A DNA stretch of 64,000 bases, taken from positions 1 to 64,000 of the forward strand of contig CAZKVQ010000006.1 in the NCBI GenBank assembly GCA_964556255.1, given 5' to 3'. Shown piece by piece: positions 9,235 through 18,220 of this stretch (positions are counted from its first letter, which is position 1; the number at the start of each line of letters is the position of its first letter). The position numbers were made by a program, and so were the translations under genes. This DNA is from JACJWR01 sp964556255 (lineage in GTDB: Bacteria; Actinomycetota; Actinomycetes; S36-B12; UBA10799). The notes beneath the pieces were generated by a model. It had not been told where the DNA came from. It was given only the letters and a program-made list of their open reading frames with translations, and ran no database searches.

Positions 9235-11013
9235 ATGACTGAGATCGCGAACGTCGGCATCGTTGGCTTCGGCACCATGGGCGCCGGCATCGCGGAAGTG
9301 CTGGCCCGCGGCGGCCACTCCCTGATCGCGGTAGTGCCGGATCAGGAGGCCGGGGACATCGGCCGCGCCCGGTTGGAGTCCTCCACGGCGCGGGCCGTGG
9401 CGCGCGGCAAGTTGACCGAGGACGAGCGGCAGCAGATCCTCGGCCGGGTCACCGTCAGCACGGATCTAGCGGACCTCGCCGGGGCTGACCTGGTCATCGA
9501 GGCCGTGCCCGAGAAGCTGGAGCTCAAGAAACAGATCTTCGCCGAACTCGACGGGCTCCTCGGCCCGGACGCCATCATCGCGAGCAACACCTCGGCCCAG
9601 CGGATCACCGAGCTCGCCGTGGCGACCTCGCGCCCGGGCCGCGTCGTGGGGACCCACTTCTTCAATCCGGCACCGGTGCTGAATCTGGTGGAACTCGTCT
9701 CGACGGTCACCACAGACGCTGCCGTCACCGAGTCCGTGCACGCGTTCCTGGATTCCCTGGGCAGGGCGGTAGTCGAGGTCCGCGACCGCCCCGGATTCAT
9801 CGCCAACGGGCTGCTGTTCGGCTACCTCAACCACGCGGCCGCCATGTACTCGGAACGTTACGCCTCCAGGGAGGACATCGACGCCGCGATGCGGCTCGGC
9901 TGTGGCTACCCCATCGGCCCGCTCGCCCTCCTCGACCTGATCGGACTGGATACCGCCTACGACATCCTGGACGCCATGTACCACGACAGTAGGGATCGGC
10001 TGCACGCTCCGACGCCCCTCCTGCGTCAACTCGTGACAGCCGGCCGGATCGGCCGGAAGGCCGGTCGGGGCTTCTACACCTACGAGGGACCCGGATCCGC
10101 GGTCGTGGTCGACGACGAGGAGACTCCGGCGGTCGCAGAGGGCGGATCCACCGCGACTCGGGAGATCGCCAAGGTCGGGGTCGTCGGGACCGGCACCATG
10201 GCCAGCGGCATCGTCGAGGTGTTCGCCAAGAGCGGTTACGACGTCGTGTTCGTGGCGCGCTCGGAGGAGAAGGCCGCCGGGGTGCGCGCAGGCGTCACGA
10301 AGTCGCTGGATCGGGCAGTGAGCAAGGGCCGGCTCACCGAGGAGGCTCGGGACGAGGTGCTCGCCCGGATCACCGGCGCGACCGAGCGGGAGGCCCTCGC
10401 CGACGTCGATCTCGTCGTCGAGGCAATCGCCGAGGACCTCGATATCAAACTCGCCCTGTTCGCGGACCTCGACCGCATCTGCAAGCCCGGCGCGGTGCTC
10501 GCCACTACGACGTCGTCGTTGCCGGTGGTGGAAATGGCAGCGGTGACATCGCGCCCGCAAGACGTGATCGGGATGCACTTCTTCAACCCGGCGCCGATCA
10601 TGAAACTGGTTGAGGTGGTCACGACGATCCAGACTGCGGACGACGTGACGGCGACCGTGGTGGATGTCACCCGCAAGGTCGGCAAGCATCCTGTCTTGTG
10701 CGGCGATCGCGCCGGCTTCATCGTCAACGCGCTGCTGTTCCCCTACCTCAACGATGCCGTGAAGATGTTGGAGGCCAACTACGCGTCGGCTGATGACATC
10801 GACTTGGCGATGACCAAGGGCTGCAGCCTCCCGCTCGGTCCTTTCGCGCTGCTGGATGTTGTGGGTAACGACGTCTCGTTGGCCATCGAGGATGTTCTCT
10901 ACATGGAGTTCCGCGAGCCGGGCTTCGCGCCGGCGCCAATGCTGAGGGATGTGGTCACGGCCGGCTACCTGGGACGCAAGACCGGCCGCGGCTTCCGAAG
11001 CTACGCCCGGTAG
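9235..11013 (+). CDS. Fused tandem 3-hydroxyacyl-CoA dehydrogenase
   Basis: 592-aa protein made of two complete 3-hydroxyacyl-CoA dehydrogenase units in tandem (each about 285 aa), joined by an acidic linker near base 10110-10160. Unit 1 has the canonical GFGTMGAG dinucleotide loop and GTHFFNPAP active-site His; unit 2 has GTGTMASG and GMHFFNPAP. Each ends in GR-G-GF-Y, like the stand-alone enzyme at 3543. ATG 9235 is chosen; TTG 9226 is possible because AGGAG (9218-9222) is only 3 bases before it and 12 before the ATG. Substrate unknown: short-chain hydroxyacyl-CoA is likely from family knowledge. Confidence 0.85.
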   Translation: MTEIANVGIVGFGTMGAGIAEVLARGGHSLIAVVPDQEAGDIGRARLESSTARAVARGKLTEDERQQILGRVTVSTDLADLAGADLVIEAVPEKLELKKQIFAELDGLLGPDAIIASNTSAQRITELAVATSRPGRVVGTHFFNPAPVLNLVELVSTVTTDAAVTESVHAFLDSLGRAVVEVRDRPGFIANGLLFGYLNHAAAMYSERYASREDIDAAMRLGCGYPIGPLALLDLIGLDTAYDILDAMYHDSRDRLHAPTPLLRQLVTAGRIGRKAGRGFYTYEGPGSAVVVDDEETPAVAEGGSTATREIAKVGVVGTGTMASGIVEVFAKSGYDVVFVARSEEKAAGVRAGVTKSLDRAVSKGRLTEEARDEVLARITGATEREALADVDLVVEAIAEDLDIKLALFADLDRICKPGAVLATTTSSLPVVEMAAVTSRPQDVIGMHFFNPAPIMKLVEVVTTIQTADDVTATVVDVTRKVGKHPVLCGDRAGFIVNALLFPYLNDAVKMLEANYASADDIDLAMTKGCSLPLGPFALLDVVGNDVSLAIEDVLYMEFREPGFAPAPMLRDVVTAGYLGRKTGRGFRSYAR

Positions 11014-11040
11014 CTCGACCTGCTCGGGGCTGGGGCCGGC

Positions 11041-11313
11041 ATGGGGCGCAAGAATCGACGGGATACCCGCGCTCCCAAGCCGGTCCACGGGGGTGCGCCC
11101 CGAACCAGGGAGTCCGGCCCCCGTGGCGAGTGGATCGTCCAGTCGATCACCGGGGCATCATCGTCCAAGGAGTACCGCTGCCCGGGCTGCAACCAGCTGA
11201 TCCTGCCCGGGACACCGCATGTTGTTGCCTGGCGCGAGGATTCGATGGTCGGCGTTGAGGGCCGCCGCCACTGGCATACGCCGTGTTGGCGTCGAGGAGC
11301 AGCCACCAGATGA
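11041..11313 (+). CDS. Small conserved actinobacterial protein with putative zinc site (hypothetical)
   Basis: 90 aa, basic N-terminus followed by a compact domain with YRCPGCNQLI, GTPHVVAW and RRHWHTPCW. The CxxC plus late His/Cys residues suggest one zinc-binding site. Homologues in Streptomyces are often labelled 'ATP/GTP-binding protein' without evidence; no nucleotide-binding motif is visible here. It lies 27 bases after the fused dehydrogenase and 49 bases before a hydrolase, in the same direction. Confidence 0.75.
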   Translation: MGRKNRRDTRAPKPVHGGAPRTRESGPRGEWIVQSITGASSSKEYRCPGCNQLILPGTPHVVAWREDSMVGVEGRRHWHTPCWRRGAATR

Positions 11314-11362
11314 CCTCTCAGGTGCACACGCGGGGCACGGCCGGTCGTGGGGAGTGGGACAG

Positions 11363-12127
11363 GTGACGCAGCGGATCACTGCCAACAGCGTGCTACCCGC
11401 TCGGCGGCTCCCGTTGACCTTGACCACCGCCGATGGCCTCCACCTCGTCGGGGAGGCGGCTCTTCCGGAAGGCGGGGTCGCCGGGGCCACGATTGTCTGT
11501 GTGCATCCGCTGCCGACCCACGGTGGGATGATGGACTCGCACATCTTCCGCAAGGCGGCCTGGCGACTGCCCGCACTTGCCGGTATCGCCGTCGTGCGTT
11601 TCAGCGCGCGGGGAACCAGCAGCGCGGCGGGGACCAGTGAAGGCGCCTTCGGCGAGGGGCGGGGGGAGGGCCTGGATCTCGCTGCGGCGGTCGAGTGGGT
11701 CCGCGCCGTCGGGCTACCTGATCCTTGGCTGGTCGGCTGGAGTTTCGGTACCGATGTCGTGCTGCGACATGGACTGCTGCCCAGCGTCCCGGGTGCCGTA
11801 CTGCTGAGCCCGCCACTGCGCTTCGTCGGGACCGAGGAACTCACTGCCTGGTCCGTGGACGGCCGCCCATTGGAGGTGCTCGTGCCGGAGTTCGATGACT
11901 ATCTACCGCCCGAACCGGCCCTCCGCGCCTTCTCCGTGGTGCCGCAGGCGAGGATCGTGCCGGTGTCGGGAGCCAAACACCTGTGGGTGGGGGAGTCAGC
12001 CGTCCGGACGGTGCTCGATGCGATCACCGCTGAGGTCGCTCCCTGGGTTGCCACGCCGTTGCCCACCGAGTGGGACGGACCCATGTCGAAGCACAGCGAC
12101 CTCCCTGGGTCGTCGCTGAAACCCTGA
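11363..12127 (+). CDS. Alpha/beta hydrolase family protein
   Basis: 254 aa from GTG 11363, which has GGAG 8 bases upstream; the open frame to 11219 overlaps the preceding gene and is discarded. Nucleophile elbow GWSFGTD (Ser), a VCVHPLPTHGG oxyanion-side strand, and a C-terminal GAKHLWVG with the likely catalytic His. The SARGTSSA-GTSEG pattern resembles small uncharacterised actinobacterial hydrolases related to dienelactone hydrolase. Substrate unknown; probably cytoplasmic. Confidence 0.8.
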   Translation: MTQRITANSVLPARRLPLTLTTADGLHLVGEAALPEGGVAGATIVCVHPLPTHGGMMDSHIFRKAAWRLPALAGIAVVRFSARGTSSAAGTSEGAFGEGRGEGLDLAAAVEWVRAVGLPDPWLVGWSFGTDVVLRHGLLPSVPGAVLLSPPLRFVGTEELTAWSVDGRPLEVLVPEFDDYLPPEPALRAFSVVPQARIVPVSGAKHLWVGESAVRTVLDAITAEVAPWVATPLPTEWDGPMSKHSDLPGSSLKP

Positions 12128-12266
12128 CGTTCCCCGTACATGAATCCCAGGTTGTATCCAGGCTTCGCGTTCAAGGTGGTACCACTCCGAAACGTCGGAG
12201 TGCCCGATCCGACGGCGCACGATCATCGGATCGCTACCAGGGCCCGCTCTCACGAAAGGTGCGACT

Positions 12267-12977
12267 ATGACGACCTCGAAGACCCGGAAGACCCGGAAGA
12301 CCAAAGCGACCATCATCGGTTTCGGCACCGCGGCCGCGGTGATCCTCGGTGGTGGAACGGCTCTGGCGCAGGCCGCAACGGATCCAAGTCCGAGCGCCAC
12401 CGCCGACACCCATCGTGGCCCGGCGGCCTCGCTGTCCGCAGAGCAACGCGCCGCTTTCAAGAAGGACATGGACGCCTTGCGTACCGAGCGGGATGCAGTC
12501 CTCGCCAAGTACGGACTGAAAGCGCCCGCCCGCGGCGAACGCGGCGACCTCAAGGACGCGGTCTCTAAGCTGACGTCCGCGCAGCAAGCGGCGTTCAAGA
12601 AGGATATGGCCGCTCTTGATGCCAAGCGGGATGCAGTGTTTGCCAAATACGGCCTGACGCCGCCGAAGCGTGGCGACCGGGGCCCGGGCAACGGGCTTCG
12701 GGGACAGATATCCAAGCTCTCCGCAGCGCAGCAGGCGGCCTTCAAGAAGGACATGGCGGCATTGAAGCCCGAAGCCGATGCTGTCTTCGCCAAGTACGGC
12801 CTCAAGGCGCCGACCCGCGGTGAGCGGGGCGACGTCCGGGATGCGGTGTCGAAGTTGTCGAGCGCGCAGCAGGCAGCCTTCAAGAAGGACATGGCAGCTC
12901 TCAAGGCCAAACGTGACGCCGTCTTCGCCAAGTACGGCCTCACAGCTCCCCAGGGGCCCGGGGGTCAGCAGGGCTGA
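12267..12977 (+). CDS. Secreted protein made of four ~46-residue tandem repeats (hypothetical)
   Basis: 236 aa. Very basic N-terminus (KTRKTRKTK), hydrophobic segment (IIGFGTAAAVILGGG) and an ALAQA-type cleavage site give a clear signal peptide. The rest is four near-identical units starting at residues 56, 102, 151 and 197, each built as L-(S/T)-x-x-Q-x-AAFKKDM-x-AL, RDAV-(F/L)-AKYGL and a PxRGERGD-like linker. Two predicted amphipathic helices per unit and no cysteines. The 'L-T/S-xx-Q' start recalls Spy/CpxP-like LTxxQ motifs, but repeat length and order differ. CACGAAAGGTG sits upstream as a modest ribosome site. Function unknown. Confidence 0.85.
   Translation: MTTSKTRKTRKTKATIIGFGTAAAVILGGGTALAQAATDPSPSATADTHRGPAASLSAEQRAAFKKDMDALRTERDAVLAKYGLKAPARGERGDLKDAVSKLTSAQQAAFKKDMAALDAKRDAVFAKYGLTPPKRGDRGPGNGLRGQISKLSAAQQAAFKKDMAALKPEADAVFAKYGLKAPTRGERGDVRDAVSKLSSAQQAAFKKDMAALKAKRDAVFAKYGLTAPQGPGGQQG
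12432..12953 (+). repeat. Four-copy in-frame tandem repeat (138-147 bp units)
   Basis: Periods of 138, 147 and 138 bp encode the 46/49/46-residue units of the secreted protein. Third-codon positions vary between copies while amino acids are held, indicating old duplications under protein-level selection. Confidence 0.85.
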
Positions 12978-12981
12978 CGGA

Positions 12982-13019
12982 TCGGGATCCGGCCCGGGTT
13001 CTCGTGGGTCGGATCCCGA
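12982..13019 (+). terminator. Strong hairpin after the repeat-protein gene
   Basis: 10-bp perfect stem (TCGGGATCCG, 12982-12991, with CGGATCCCGA, 13010-13019) extended inward by four more pairs, one of them G-U, leaving a 10-base loop. It begins 4 bases after the stop codon. There is no T-run, as is common in high-GC actinobacteria. The remaining ~200 bases to the next gene show no further recognisable element. Confidence 0.6.
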
Positions 13020-13226
13020 ACCTCCCCCGCTGTCTCGGTGGGGTGCGGTGGTGAGAAGACCGCAGCCACCTGATCAATCGCCCCACGTCGCCGGAAATGA
13101 CTCGGGGTCGAGGGGAACTGACACCCCGGATAGCCTCCCGGTCAGGGGCGCGACAGACTGAGCATGATCACACGCTCGTCGTCGAACTCGTGCCGCCCCG
13201 GCGGTCGAGCCTGGAGGTAGTCGCAG

Positions 13227-13979
13227 ATGGAACTCGAAGGTCGCCGGGCACTCATCACCGGTGCTTCCCGTGGGATCGGCCGCGCAGTGGCGCTGGCCTT
13301 CGCCGAGGCCGGAGCCGAGGTGGTGGTTCTCGCGCGGGATACCGAGAAGTTGGCCGACCTGGTCGCAGACATAGAATCGCGCGGCGGCTCGGCGAGCGCC
13401 GCCGGCTGCGATGTCACCGACTTCGACCAGGTCGTCGAGGTGATCGGTCAGATCGTCGAAGCCGGTCCGATTGACGTGCTGGTCAACAATGCCGGCGGCA
13501 ACAGTTTCTCGGTGCCCGTCGCGATGATGCGCCCCTCCGGCTGGACGAAGACCCAGGTGCTCAACGTCGACTCGGTCGTCTGGATCACCCAGGCGGTCCT
13601 GCCGGGCATGGTCGCCGCCGGTCGTGGCTCCATCATCAACGTCTCATCAGTGGCCGGGTTGCGAGGAGCCCCGCTGATGTCGCACTACAGCGCCGCGAAG
13701 GCCGCGGTGATCTCGCTGACCCAGAGCCTGGCAGTCGAGGTCGCCAGCTCCGGGGTGCGCGTCAATGCTCTGGTGCCCGGCTGGGTCGAGACGGACTTGA
13801 CGGATTTCCTGCGCGCCAGCGATGAGGTGGAAACGTCCGTGCTGAATCGGGTCCCGATGCAGCGCTGGGGCAGGGCCGAGGAGATCGCCTCAGCTGCGCT
13901 CTTCCTGGCCTCTGACGCATCCTCGTTCATGACGGGCCAGAGCCTGGTCGTGGACGGCGGCATCTCGGTGATGCCCTGA
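13227..13979 (+). CDS. SDR family oxidoreductase
   Basis: 250-aa short-chain dehydrogenase/reductase. Cofactor loop TGASRGIG at residues 11-18, NNAGG strand, catalytic Ser in INVSSVAG and YxxxK in YSAAK, and a VDGG C-terminus. Resembles 3-oxoacyl-ACP reductase (FabG)-like and glucose-dehydrogenase-like SDRs; the substrate cannot be told. GGAGG lies 7 bases upstream of the ATG. Its TGA overlaps the next gene's ATG (TGATG), so the two are translationally coupled. Confidence 0.88.
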   Translation: MELEGRRALITGASRGIGRAVALAFAEAGAEVVVLARDTEKLADLVADIESRGGSASAAGCDVTDFDQVVEVIGQIVEAGPIDVLVNNAGGNSFSVPVAMMRPSGWTKTQVLNVDSVVWITQAVLPGMVAAGRGSIINVSSVAGLRGAPLMSHYSAAKAAVISLTQSLAVEVASSGVRVNALVPGWVETDLTDFLRASDEVETSVLNRVPMQRWGRAEEIASAALFLASDASSFMTGQSLVVDGGISVMP

Positions 13980-14722
13980 TGGCCGCAATCGTTCTGCTGC
14001 ACGCCTTCCCGCTCGACTCCAGGATGTGGCAATCGCAGGTCGAGGCACTGTCGCGGGCTGGTCACGAGGTGTGGGCACCGGACTTGCTGGCGCCCGGCAT
14101 GGCTGATTCATTCGAGGGTCCGCCGTCGATCGATGCGATGGCCCGTTGGGTGCTGGCCGAGTCCGACCGCCGCGGCCACCACGACTTCGCCGTCGCCGGG
14201 GTCTCCATGGGGGGCTACGTCGCCATGGGGTTGCTGAGGGAAGCCGGTCATCGGGTTTCCGGGCTCGCGCTGCTGGACACGAAATCCGGGTCCGACTCCG
14301 ATGCAGCGGCCCGCAATCGTGAGGAGTTCGCGGCCCGGGTGACCAGTTCCGGGCTCGAGTGGGTTCCCGAGGCGATGCTCGACAACCTGCTGGGTGAGAC
14401 GACCCGCGAGACGCGACCGGCCGTGGTACGCCATGTGACGGATTGGATTCTGCAGAGCGATCCGGTGATGCTGGCCTGGGCCCAGCGAGCCATGGCGGTC
14501 CGACCCGATGCTGGTCCGGAACTCGATGTCTTCCGGCAGCCGAGTCTCGTGGTCGTCGGCGCGGAGGACGTCATTTCGCCGCCGGAGGAGGCCGCCGCGA
14601 TGTCCGAAGCCCTTGGCGGGGCACCGCTCTCGATGGTCTCGGGGGCCGGACACCTGGCCAATGTCGAGTGTCCCGGTCGAGTCAGCGAAATGCTGGTCAG
14701 CTGGGCCGACCGTCTGGGCTGA
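13979..14722 (+). CDS. Alpha/beta hydrolase
   Basis: 247 aa. LLHAFPLDSRMW oxyanion region, nucleophile elbow GVSMGGY (Ser), acid residue in VVGAEDVISP, and catalytic His in GAGHLANVE. Similar in layout to 3-oxoadipate enol-lactonase/BioH-like hydrolases. Coupled to the SDR gene by TGATG, so the pair may act in sequence on one small molecule; this is inference from position only. Confidence 0.85.
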   Translation: MAAIVLLHAFPLDSRMWQSQVEALSRAGHEVWAPDLLAPGMADSFEGPPSIDAMARWVLAESDRRGHHDFAVAGVSMGGYVAMGLLREAGHRVSGLALLDTKSGSDSDAAARNREEFAARVTSSGLEWVPEAMLDNLLGETTRETRPAVVRHVTDWILQSDPVMLAWAQRAMAVRPDAGPELDVFRQPSLVVVGAEDVISPPEEAAAMSEALGGAPLSMVSGAGHLANVECPGRVSEMLVSWADRLG

Positions 14723-14787
14723 GCCGTCCCGTGATTGGTAAAGAACCGCTGGGCGAGTCGTCCGGCCAATCCGTCGTACGACTGGCC

Positions 14788-14793
14788 TAGTCT
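14788..14793 (+). promoter_or_regulatory. Candidate -10 box (TAGTCT) of the acyltransferase gene
   Basis: TAGTCT is 37 bases upstream of ATG 14831. It falls directly before an in-frame ATG at 14795, which would then be upstream of the transcript start, favouring 14831 as the real start. Confidence 0.4.
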
Positions 14794-14830
14794 GATGTCA
14801 CTCCCAGCGGAACCACCCACAAAGGACCCC

Positions 14831-16780
14831 ATGGCCATCACCTCCCTGTCGAAGCGGAGTGCCCACAAGCAGGGCGCTTCGAAGCAGAGTGGTGGGCCGG
14901 CGAAGGGATCGAGCCAGCAGGGTTCCTGGGAGCACCTGGATCGCCCCGCGCCACCGATGGGGTACATCCCCGGCCTGGATGGGATCCGCGCCATCGCGGT
15001 TCTCGGCGTCCTGCTGTATCACGCCGGATCGAGTTTCATGCCCGGTGGATTCCTCGGGGTGGATGTCTTCTTCGTCCTCTCCGGCTTCCTGATCTCGACC
15101 CTCCTGCTCCAGCAGTTGGCCTCTCGCGGCAAGATCGACTTCAAGCAGTTCTACATCCATCGAGCGCGCAGACTCCTGCCAGCACTGCTGCTCACCATCG
15201 CCCTGACTGCCGTCCTCGTCCTGATCCTCGCCCGCGACGGCGCTGCCCAATTCCGCCACGACGCCGTGGCCTCGTTCGCCTACGTCACCAACTGGGGCTA
15301 CATCCTCGGGGAGCAGTCGTACTTCCAGGCAATGGGTCGCCCGCCGCTGCTGCAGCACCTGTGGTCACTGTCGGTGGAGGAGCAGTTCTACCTGCTGTGG
15401 CCGATCGCCCTGGCCTTCCTCTATCGCTGGCGTGGTCGTCGAGGCGTCGGTCGGGTCGCGCTGTACGTCGCGCTCGGCTCCACGTTGCTGATGGCCGTGC
15501 TGTCGATCCTGTGGAACGTGCCCGGCGGCGGGGACGCCAGCCGGTTGTACTTCGGCACCGACTCGCACTGCATGGGCCTGCTGCTGGGCGCCGCCCTGGC
15601 CGCCGTCTGGCGACCGGGTGCCCTACCTCGCCGGCTGGCAAGCGGTCCCAAGGCGGCGTTGACTGCCGTGGCGGTCGGCTCCGTGGTCGTTGTGGTGCTG
15701 AGCTTCATGACCGTTCAGGAAGACTCGAACTGGCTCTACCGCGGTGGCTTCCTGGTCGTTTCCGGCGCTGCCGCCGTGATGATCGCGCTGACCTGTCACC
15801 CGGCGATCGCCCTGGGATCCTGGCTCGCTGTCGCGCCGCTGCGCTACATCGGCACGAGGTCCTACGGGCTCTACCTGTACCACTGGCCCATCTTTATGGT
15901 CACCCGACCGGACCAGGATCTACCCTTCGGGGGCTTCGCGGCTTTCGTCCTGCGGATGGGCCTGACCTTCGCGGTTGCGGAGGCGTCCTATCGATACGTG
16001 GAGAAGCCGATCAGGCGTGGCGCGCTGGTGCGGTTGTGGCACAGCACCCTGGACCTCGGCTGGCCCGCCTCCGGCAAGCGGATCGGCGCGGTTGTCGGCG
16101 GAATCTCGGTCGCCATCTTCGTCGTGGTCATGTTGCTGCTGCCTATCCCGGCCCCCAACGCCAAGGACTACCTCGGGGGCGTGACTGAGACCGGAGCGGG
16201 GAGCCTGCAGCAGTCCACCGCCTCCGGACAGGCGCCCTCCAGCGCACCGGCGGTGCCAGCGGCTCCTGCGTCCCCGGCCGCTCCGGCGAAGGCAGGTGGT
16301 CCGGTGGAGACCGGTGCCAAGATCACCGCCATCGGCGACTCGGTGATGCTCGGCGCACGTGACGAACTCAAGAAGCAACTGCCGAACGTCACCGTCGATG
16401 CCGCTGTCGGAAGGCAGTCCGAAACCCTCTTCGGACGGATTGACGCACGCAAGGCGTCCAGCGCCCTCGACGACGTCGTCGTCTTGCACACCGGTACCAA
16501 CGGGCCCGCCCCCTACGACGACCTCGTCAAGGCGCTGCAGGGGCTCTCCGATCGTCACCGCGTCGTGCTGGTGACCGTGCACGGGGCCGTGCGCTGGCAG
16601 GGCGAGAGCAACGCCAACATCCGCAAGGCGGCCGCACTCTTTCCCAACGTGAGGGTGGCCGACTGGGCTGAGGCCTCCGACGGGCACGGCGAGTATTTCG
16701 TCTCCGACGGTACCCACCTCACCTCTGACGGTCTAGAGGCGTACGCCAAAACCATCGTGGATGCACTCAAGTCGCCTTAG
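14831..16780 (+). CDS. OatA-like membrane acyltransferase with C-terminal SGNH domain
   Basis: 649 aa. Basic cytoplasmic N-terminus, then an acyltransferase-3 domain (about residues 45-400) beginning GYIPGLDGIRAIAVLGVLLYHAG and containing FFVLSGFLIS, RRARRLLPALLL-type and WSLSVEEQFYLLWP motifs, with roughly ten or eleven membrane segments. A Ser/Pro/Ala-rich linker leads to an extracellular SGNH esterase/transferase domain: ITAIGDSVMLGA (Ser), HTGTNGP (Asn), DGTHLTSDG (Asp-His). This is the architecture of peptidoglycan O-acetyltransferase OatA, using acyl groups passed across the membrane; other glycan acceptors are possible. AAAGGA at 14821 supports the start. Confidence 0.85.
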   Translation: MAITSLSKRSAHKQGASKQSGGPAKGSSQQGSWEHLDRPAPPMGYIPGLDGIRAIAVLGVLLYHAGSSFMPGGFLGVDVFFVLSGFLISTLLLQQLASRGKIDFKQFYIHRARRLLPALLLTIALTAVLVLILARDGAAQFRHDAVASFAYVTNWGYILGEQSYFQAMGRPPLLQHLWSLSVEEQFYLLWPIALAFLYRWRGRRGVGRVALYVALGSTLLMAVLSILWNVPGGGDASRLYFGTDSHCMGLLLGAALAAVWRPGALPRRLASGPKAALTAVAVGSVVVVVLSFMTVQEDSNWLYRGGFLVVSGAAAVMIALTCHPAIALGSWLAVAPLRYIGTRSYGLYLYHWPIFMVTRPDQDLPFGGFAAFVLRMGLTFAVAEASYRYVEKPIRRGALVRLWHSTLDLGWPASGKRIGAVVGGISVAIFVVVMLLLPIPAPNAKDYLGGVTETGAGSLQQSTASGQAPSSAPAVPAAPASPAAPAKAGGPVETGAKITAIGDSVMLGARDELKKQLPNVTVDAAVGRQSETLFGRIDARKASSALDDVVVLHTGTNGPAPYDDLVKALQGLSDRHRVVLVTVHGAVRWQGESNANIRKAAALFPNVRVADWAEASDGHGEYFVSDGTHLTSDGLEAYAKTIVDALKSP

Positions 16781-16882
16781 TCCCTCCAGGAAGGGAACTG
16801 CCCCCGGTGGCGCAGAGCGGCAGCGGGCGACCGACTCAAGAATTCGGCCGGCCGCCGCGCCAGTGTGGCCTCGAAGCCTGGC

Positions 16883-18220
16883 TCAGGTGTTGCGGAAGCG
16901 GTTGATCTCGTTGATGAACTTCGCCCGCTTCTCCTCGTCGCGCACGCCGAGCCCCTCCTCGGGTGCCAGTGCCAGGACGCCGACCTTGCCCTGATGTGCG
17001 TTGGTGTGCACCTCATAGGCCGCCTGACCAGCATCTTCGAGGCTGAAGGTCTTCGACAGGGTGGGGTGGATCATGCCCTTGTCGATGAGGCGATTGGCCT
17101 CGAAGGACTCCCGGTAGTTGGCGAAGTGAGAGCCGATGATGCGCTTGAGATTCATCCAGAAGTAGCGGTTGTCGTACTCGTGCATGTAGCCCGAGGTTGA
17201 GGCGCAGGTGACGATCTTGCCGCCCTTGCGGGTGACGTAGACGCTCGCGCCGAAGGTTTCGCGTCCCGGATGCTCGAAGACGATGTCGATGTCCTCGCCC
17301 CCGGTGAGGTCGCGGATATCCTTGCCGAAGCGACGCCACTCCTTGGGGTCCTGGGTCGTCTCGTCCTTCCAGAACTTGTAGCCGGCCTCGCGCCGGTTGA
17401 TGATGTGCTCCGCGCCCATGGAACGCACGATGTCCGCCTTGTCGTCGCTGGAGACAACACAGACCGGGATGGCGCCGCCGTTGAGGGCGTACTGGGTGGC
17501 AAAGGCGCCCAGACCGCCGGAGGCGCCCCAGATGAGGACGACGTCGCCCTGCTTCATGTCGCCACCGTTCACCGAGACGAGCTGACGGTAGGCCGTGGAG
17601 TTCACGAGTCCCGGGCTGGCGGCTTCCTCCCAGGTCAGGTGCTTGGGCTTGGGAAGCAGCTGGTTGCCCTTGACGATCGCAAGTTCGGCCATACCACCGA
17701 AGTTCGTCTCGAAGCCCCAGATGCGCTGCTCCGGGTCGAGCATTGTGTCGTTGTGGCCGAACGGGGACTCGAGTTCGACCGACAGACAGTGGGCGACTAC
17801 CTCGTCGCCGGGCTGCCACACAGTAACGCCGGGCCCGGTGCGCAGAACGACACCGGCAAGGTCAGAACCGACGATGTGATAGGGCAGGTCGTGGCGTTTC
17901 GCGGCCTCGGAAGTGCGGCCGTAGCGCTCCAGGAAGCTGAAGGTGCTCACCGGCTCGAAGATCGACGACCACACGGTGTTGTAGTTCACCGCGCTGGCCA
18001 TGACCGCCACCAGCGCCTCGCCGGGGGCGAGTTCGGGCACCGGTACCTCGTCGAGGTGTAGCGAGGAGCGCGGGTCCTTCTGGTTTGACGGCAGGCCGGC
18101 GAACATCTCCTGCTCGTCCTTGTGAATCGTGACGGCTCGGTAGGTCTCCGGGATCTCGATGCTGGCAAAGTCCTCGCCGGGCGTGTCGCCGGCGAGGATG
18201 GCGTCGCGGATGTCCTGCAT
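16883..18220 (-). CDS. ccr: Crotonyl-CoA carboxylase/reductase
   Basis: Reductive carboxylation of crotonyl-CoA with NADPH and CO2 to (2S)-ethylmalonyl-CoA, the key step of the ethylmalonyl-CoA pathway. 445 aa, MDR superfamily. The four CO2-binding residues known from the Kitasatospora enzyme appear at identical positions: N81 (NYNTVW), F170 and E171 (GFETN) and H365 (GSHFANYR). NADPH loop GASGGLG near residue 233. The ATG at 18220 has AAGGAGAG immediately upstream; the longer frame to 18337 is discarded. The epimerase gene lies 153 bases upstream in the same direction. Confidence 0.96.
   Translation of the reverse strand: MQDIRDAILAGDTPGEDFASIEIPETYRAVTIHKDEQEMFAGLPSNQKDPRSSLHLDEVPVPELAPGEALVAVMASAVNYNTVWSSIFEPVSTFSFLERYGRTSEAAKRHDLPYHIVGSDLAGVVLRTGPGVTVWQPGDEVVAHCLSVELESPFGHNDTMLDPEQRIWGFETNFGGMAELAIVKGNQLLPKPKHLTWEEAASPGLVNSTAYRQLVSVNGGDMKQGDVVLIWGASGGLGAFATQYALNGGAIPVCVVSSDDKADIVRSMGAEHIINRREAGYKFWKDETTQDPKEWRRFGKDIRDLTGGEDIDIVFEHPGRETFGASVYVTRKGGKIVTCASTSGYMHEYDNRYFWMNLKRIIGSHFANYRESFEANRLIDKGMIHPTLSKTFSLEDAGQAAYEVHTNAHQGKVGVLALAPEEGLGVRDEEKRAKFINEINRFRNT

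Noticed and set aside
9466..11088. 540-residue minus-strand open frame opposite the fused dehydrogenase
   Set aside because: Composition (His/Arg/Gly-rich) and lack of any motif mark it as a high-GC shadow; the plus strand carries two intact dehydrogenase domains.
11996..12943. 315-residue minus-strand open frame with repeated Phe-Leu-Lys-Ala units
   Set aside because: It is the antisense of the four-repeat secreted protein; its periodicity simply mirrors the sense repeats, and it lacks a start context. The plus strand has a clear signal peptide.
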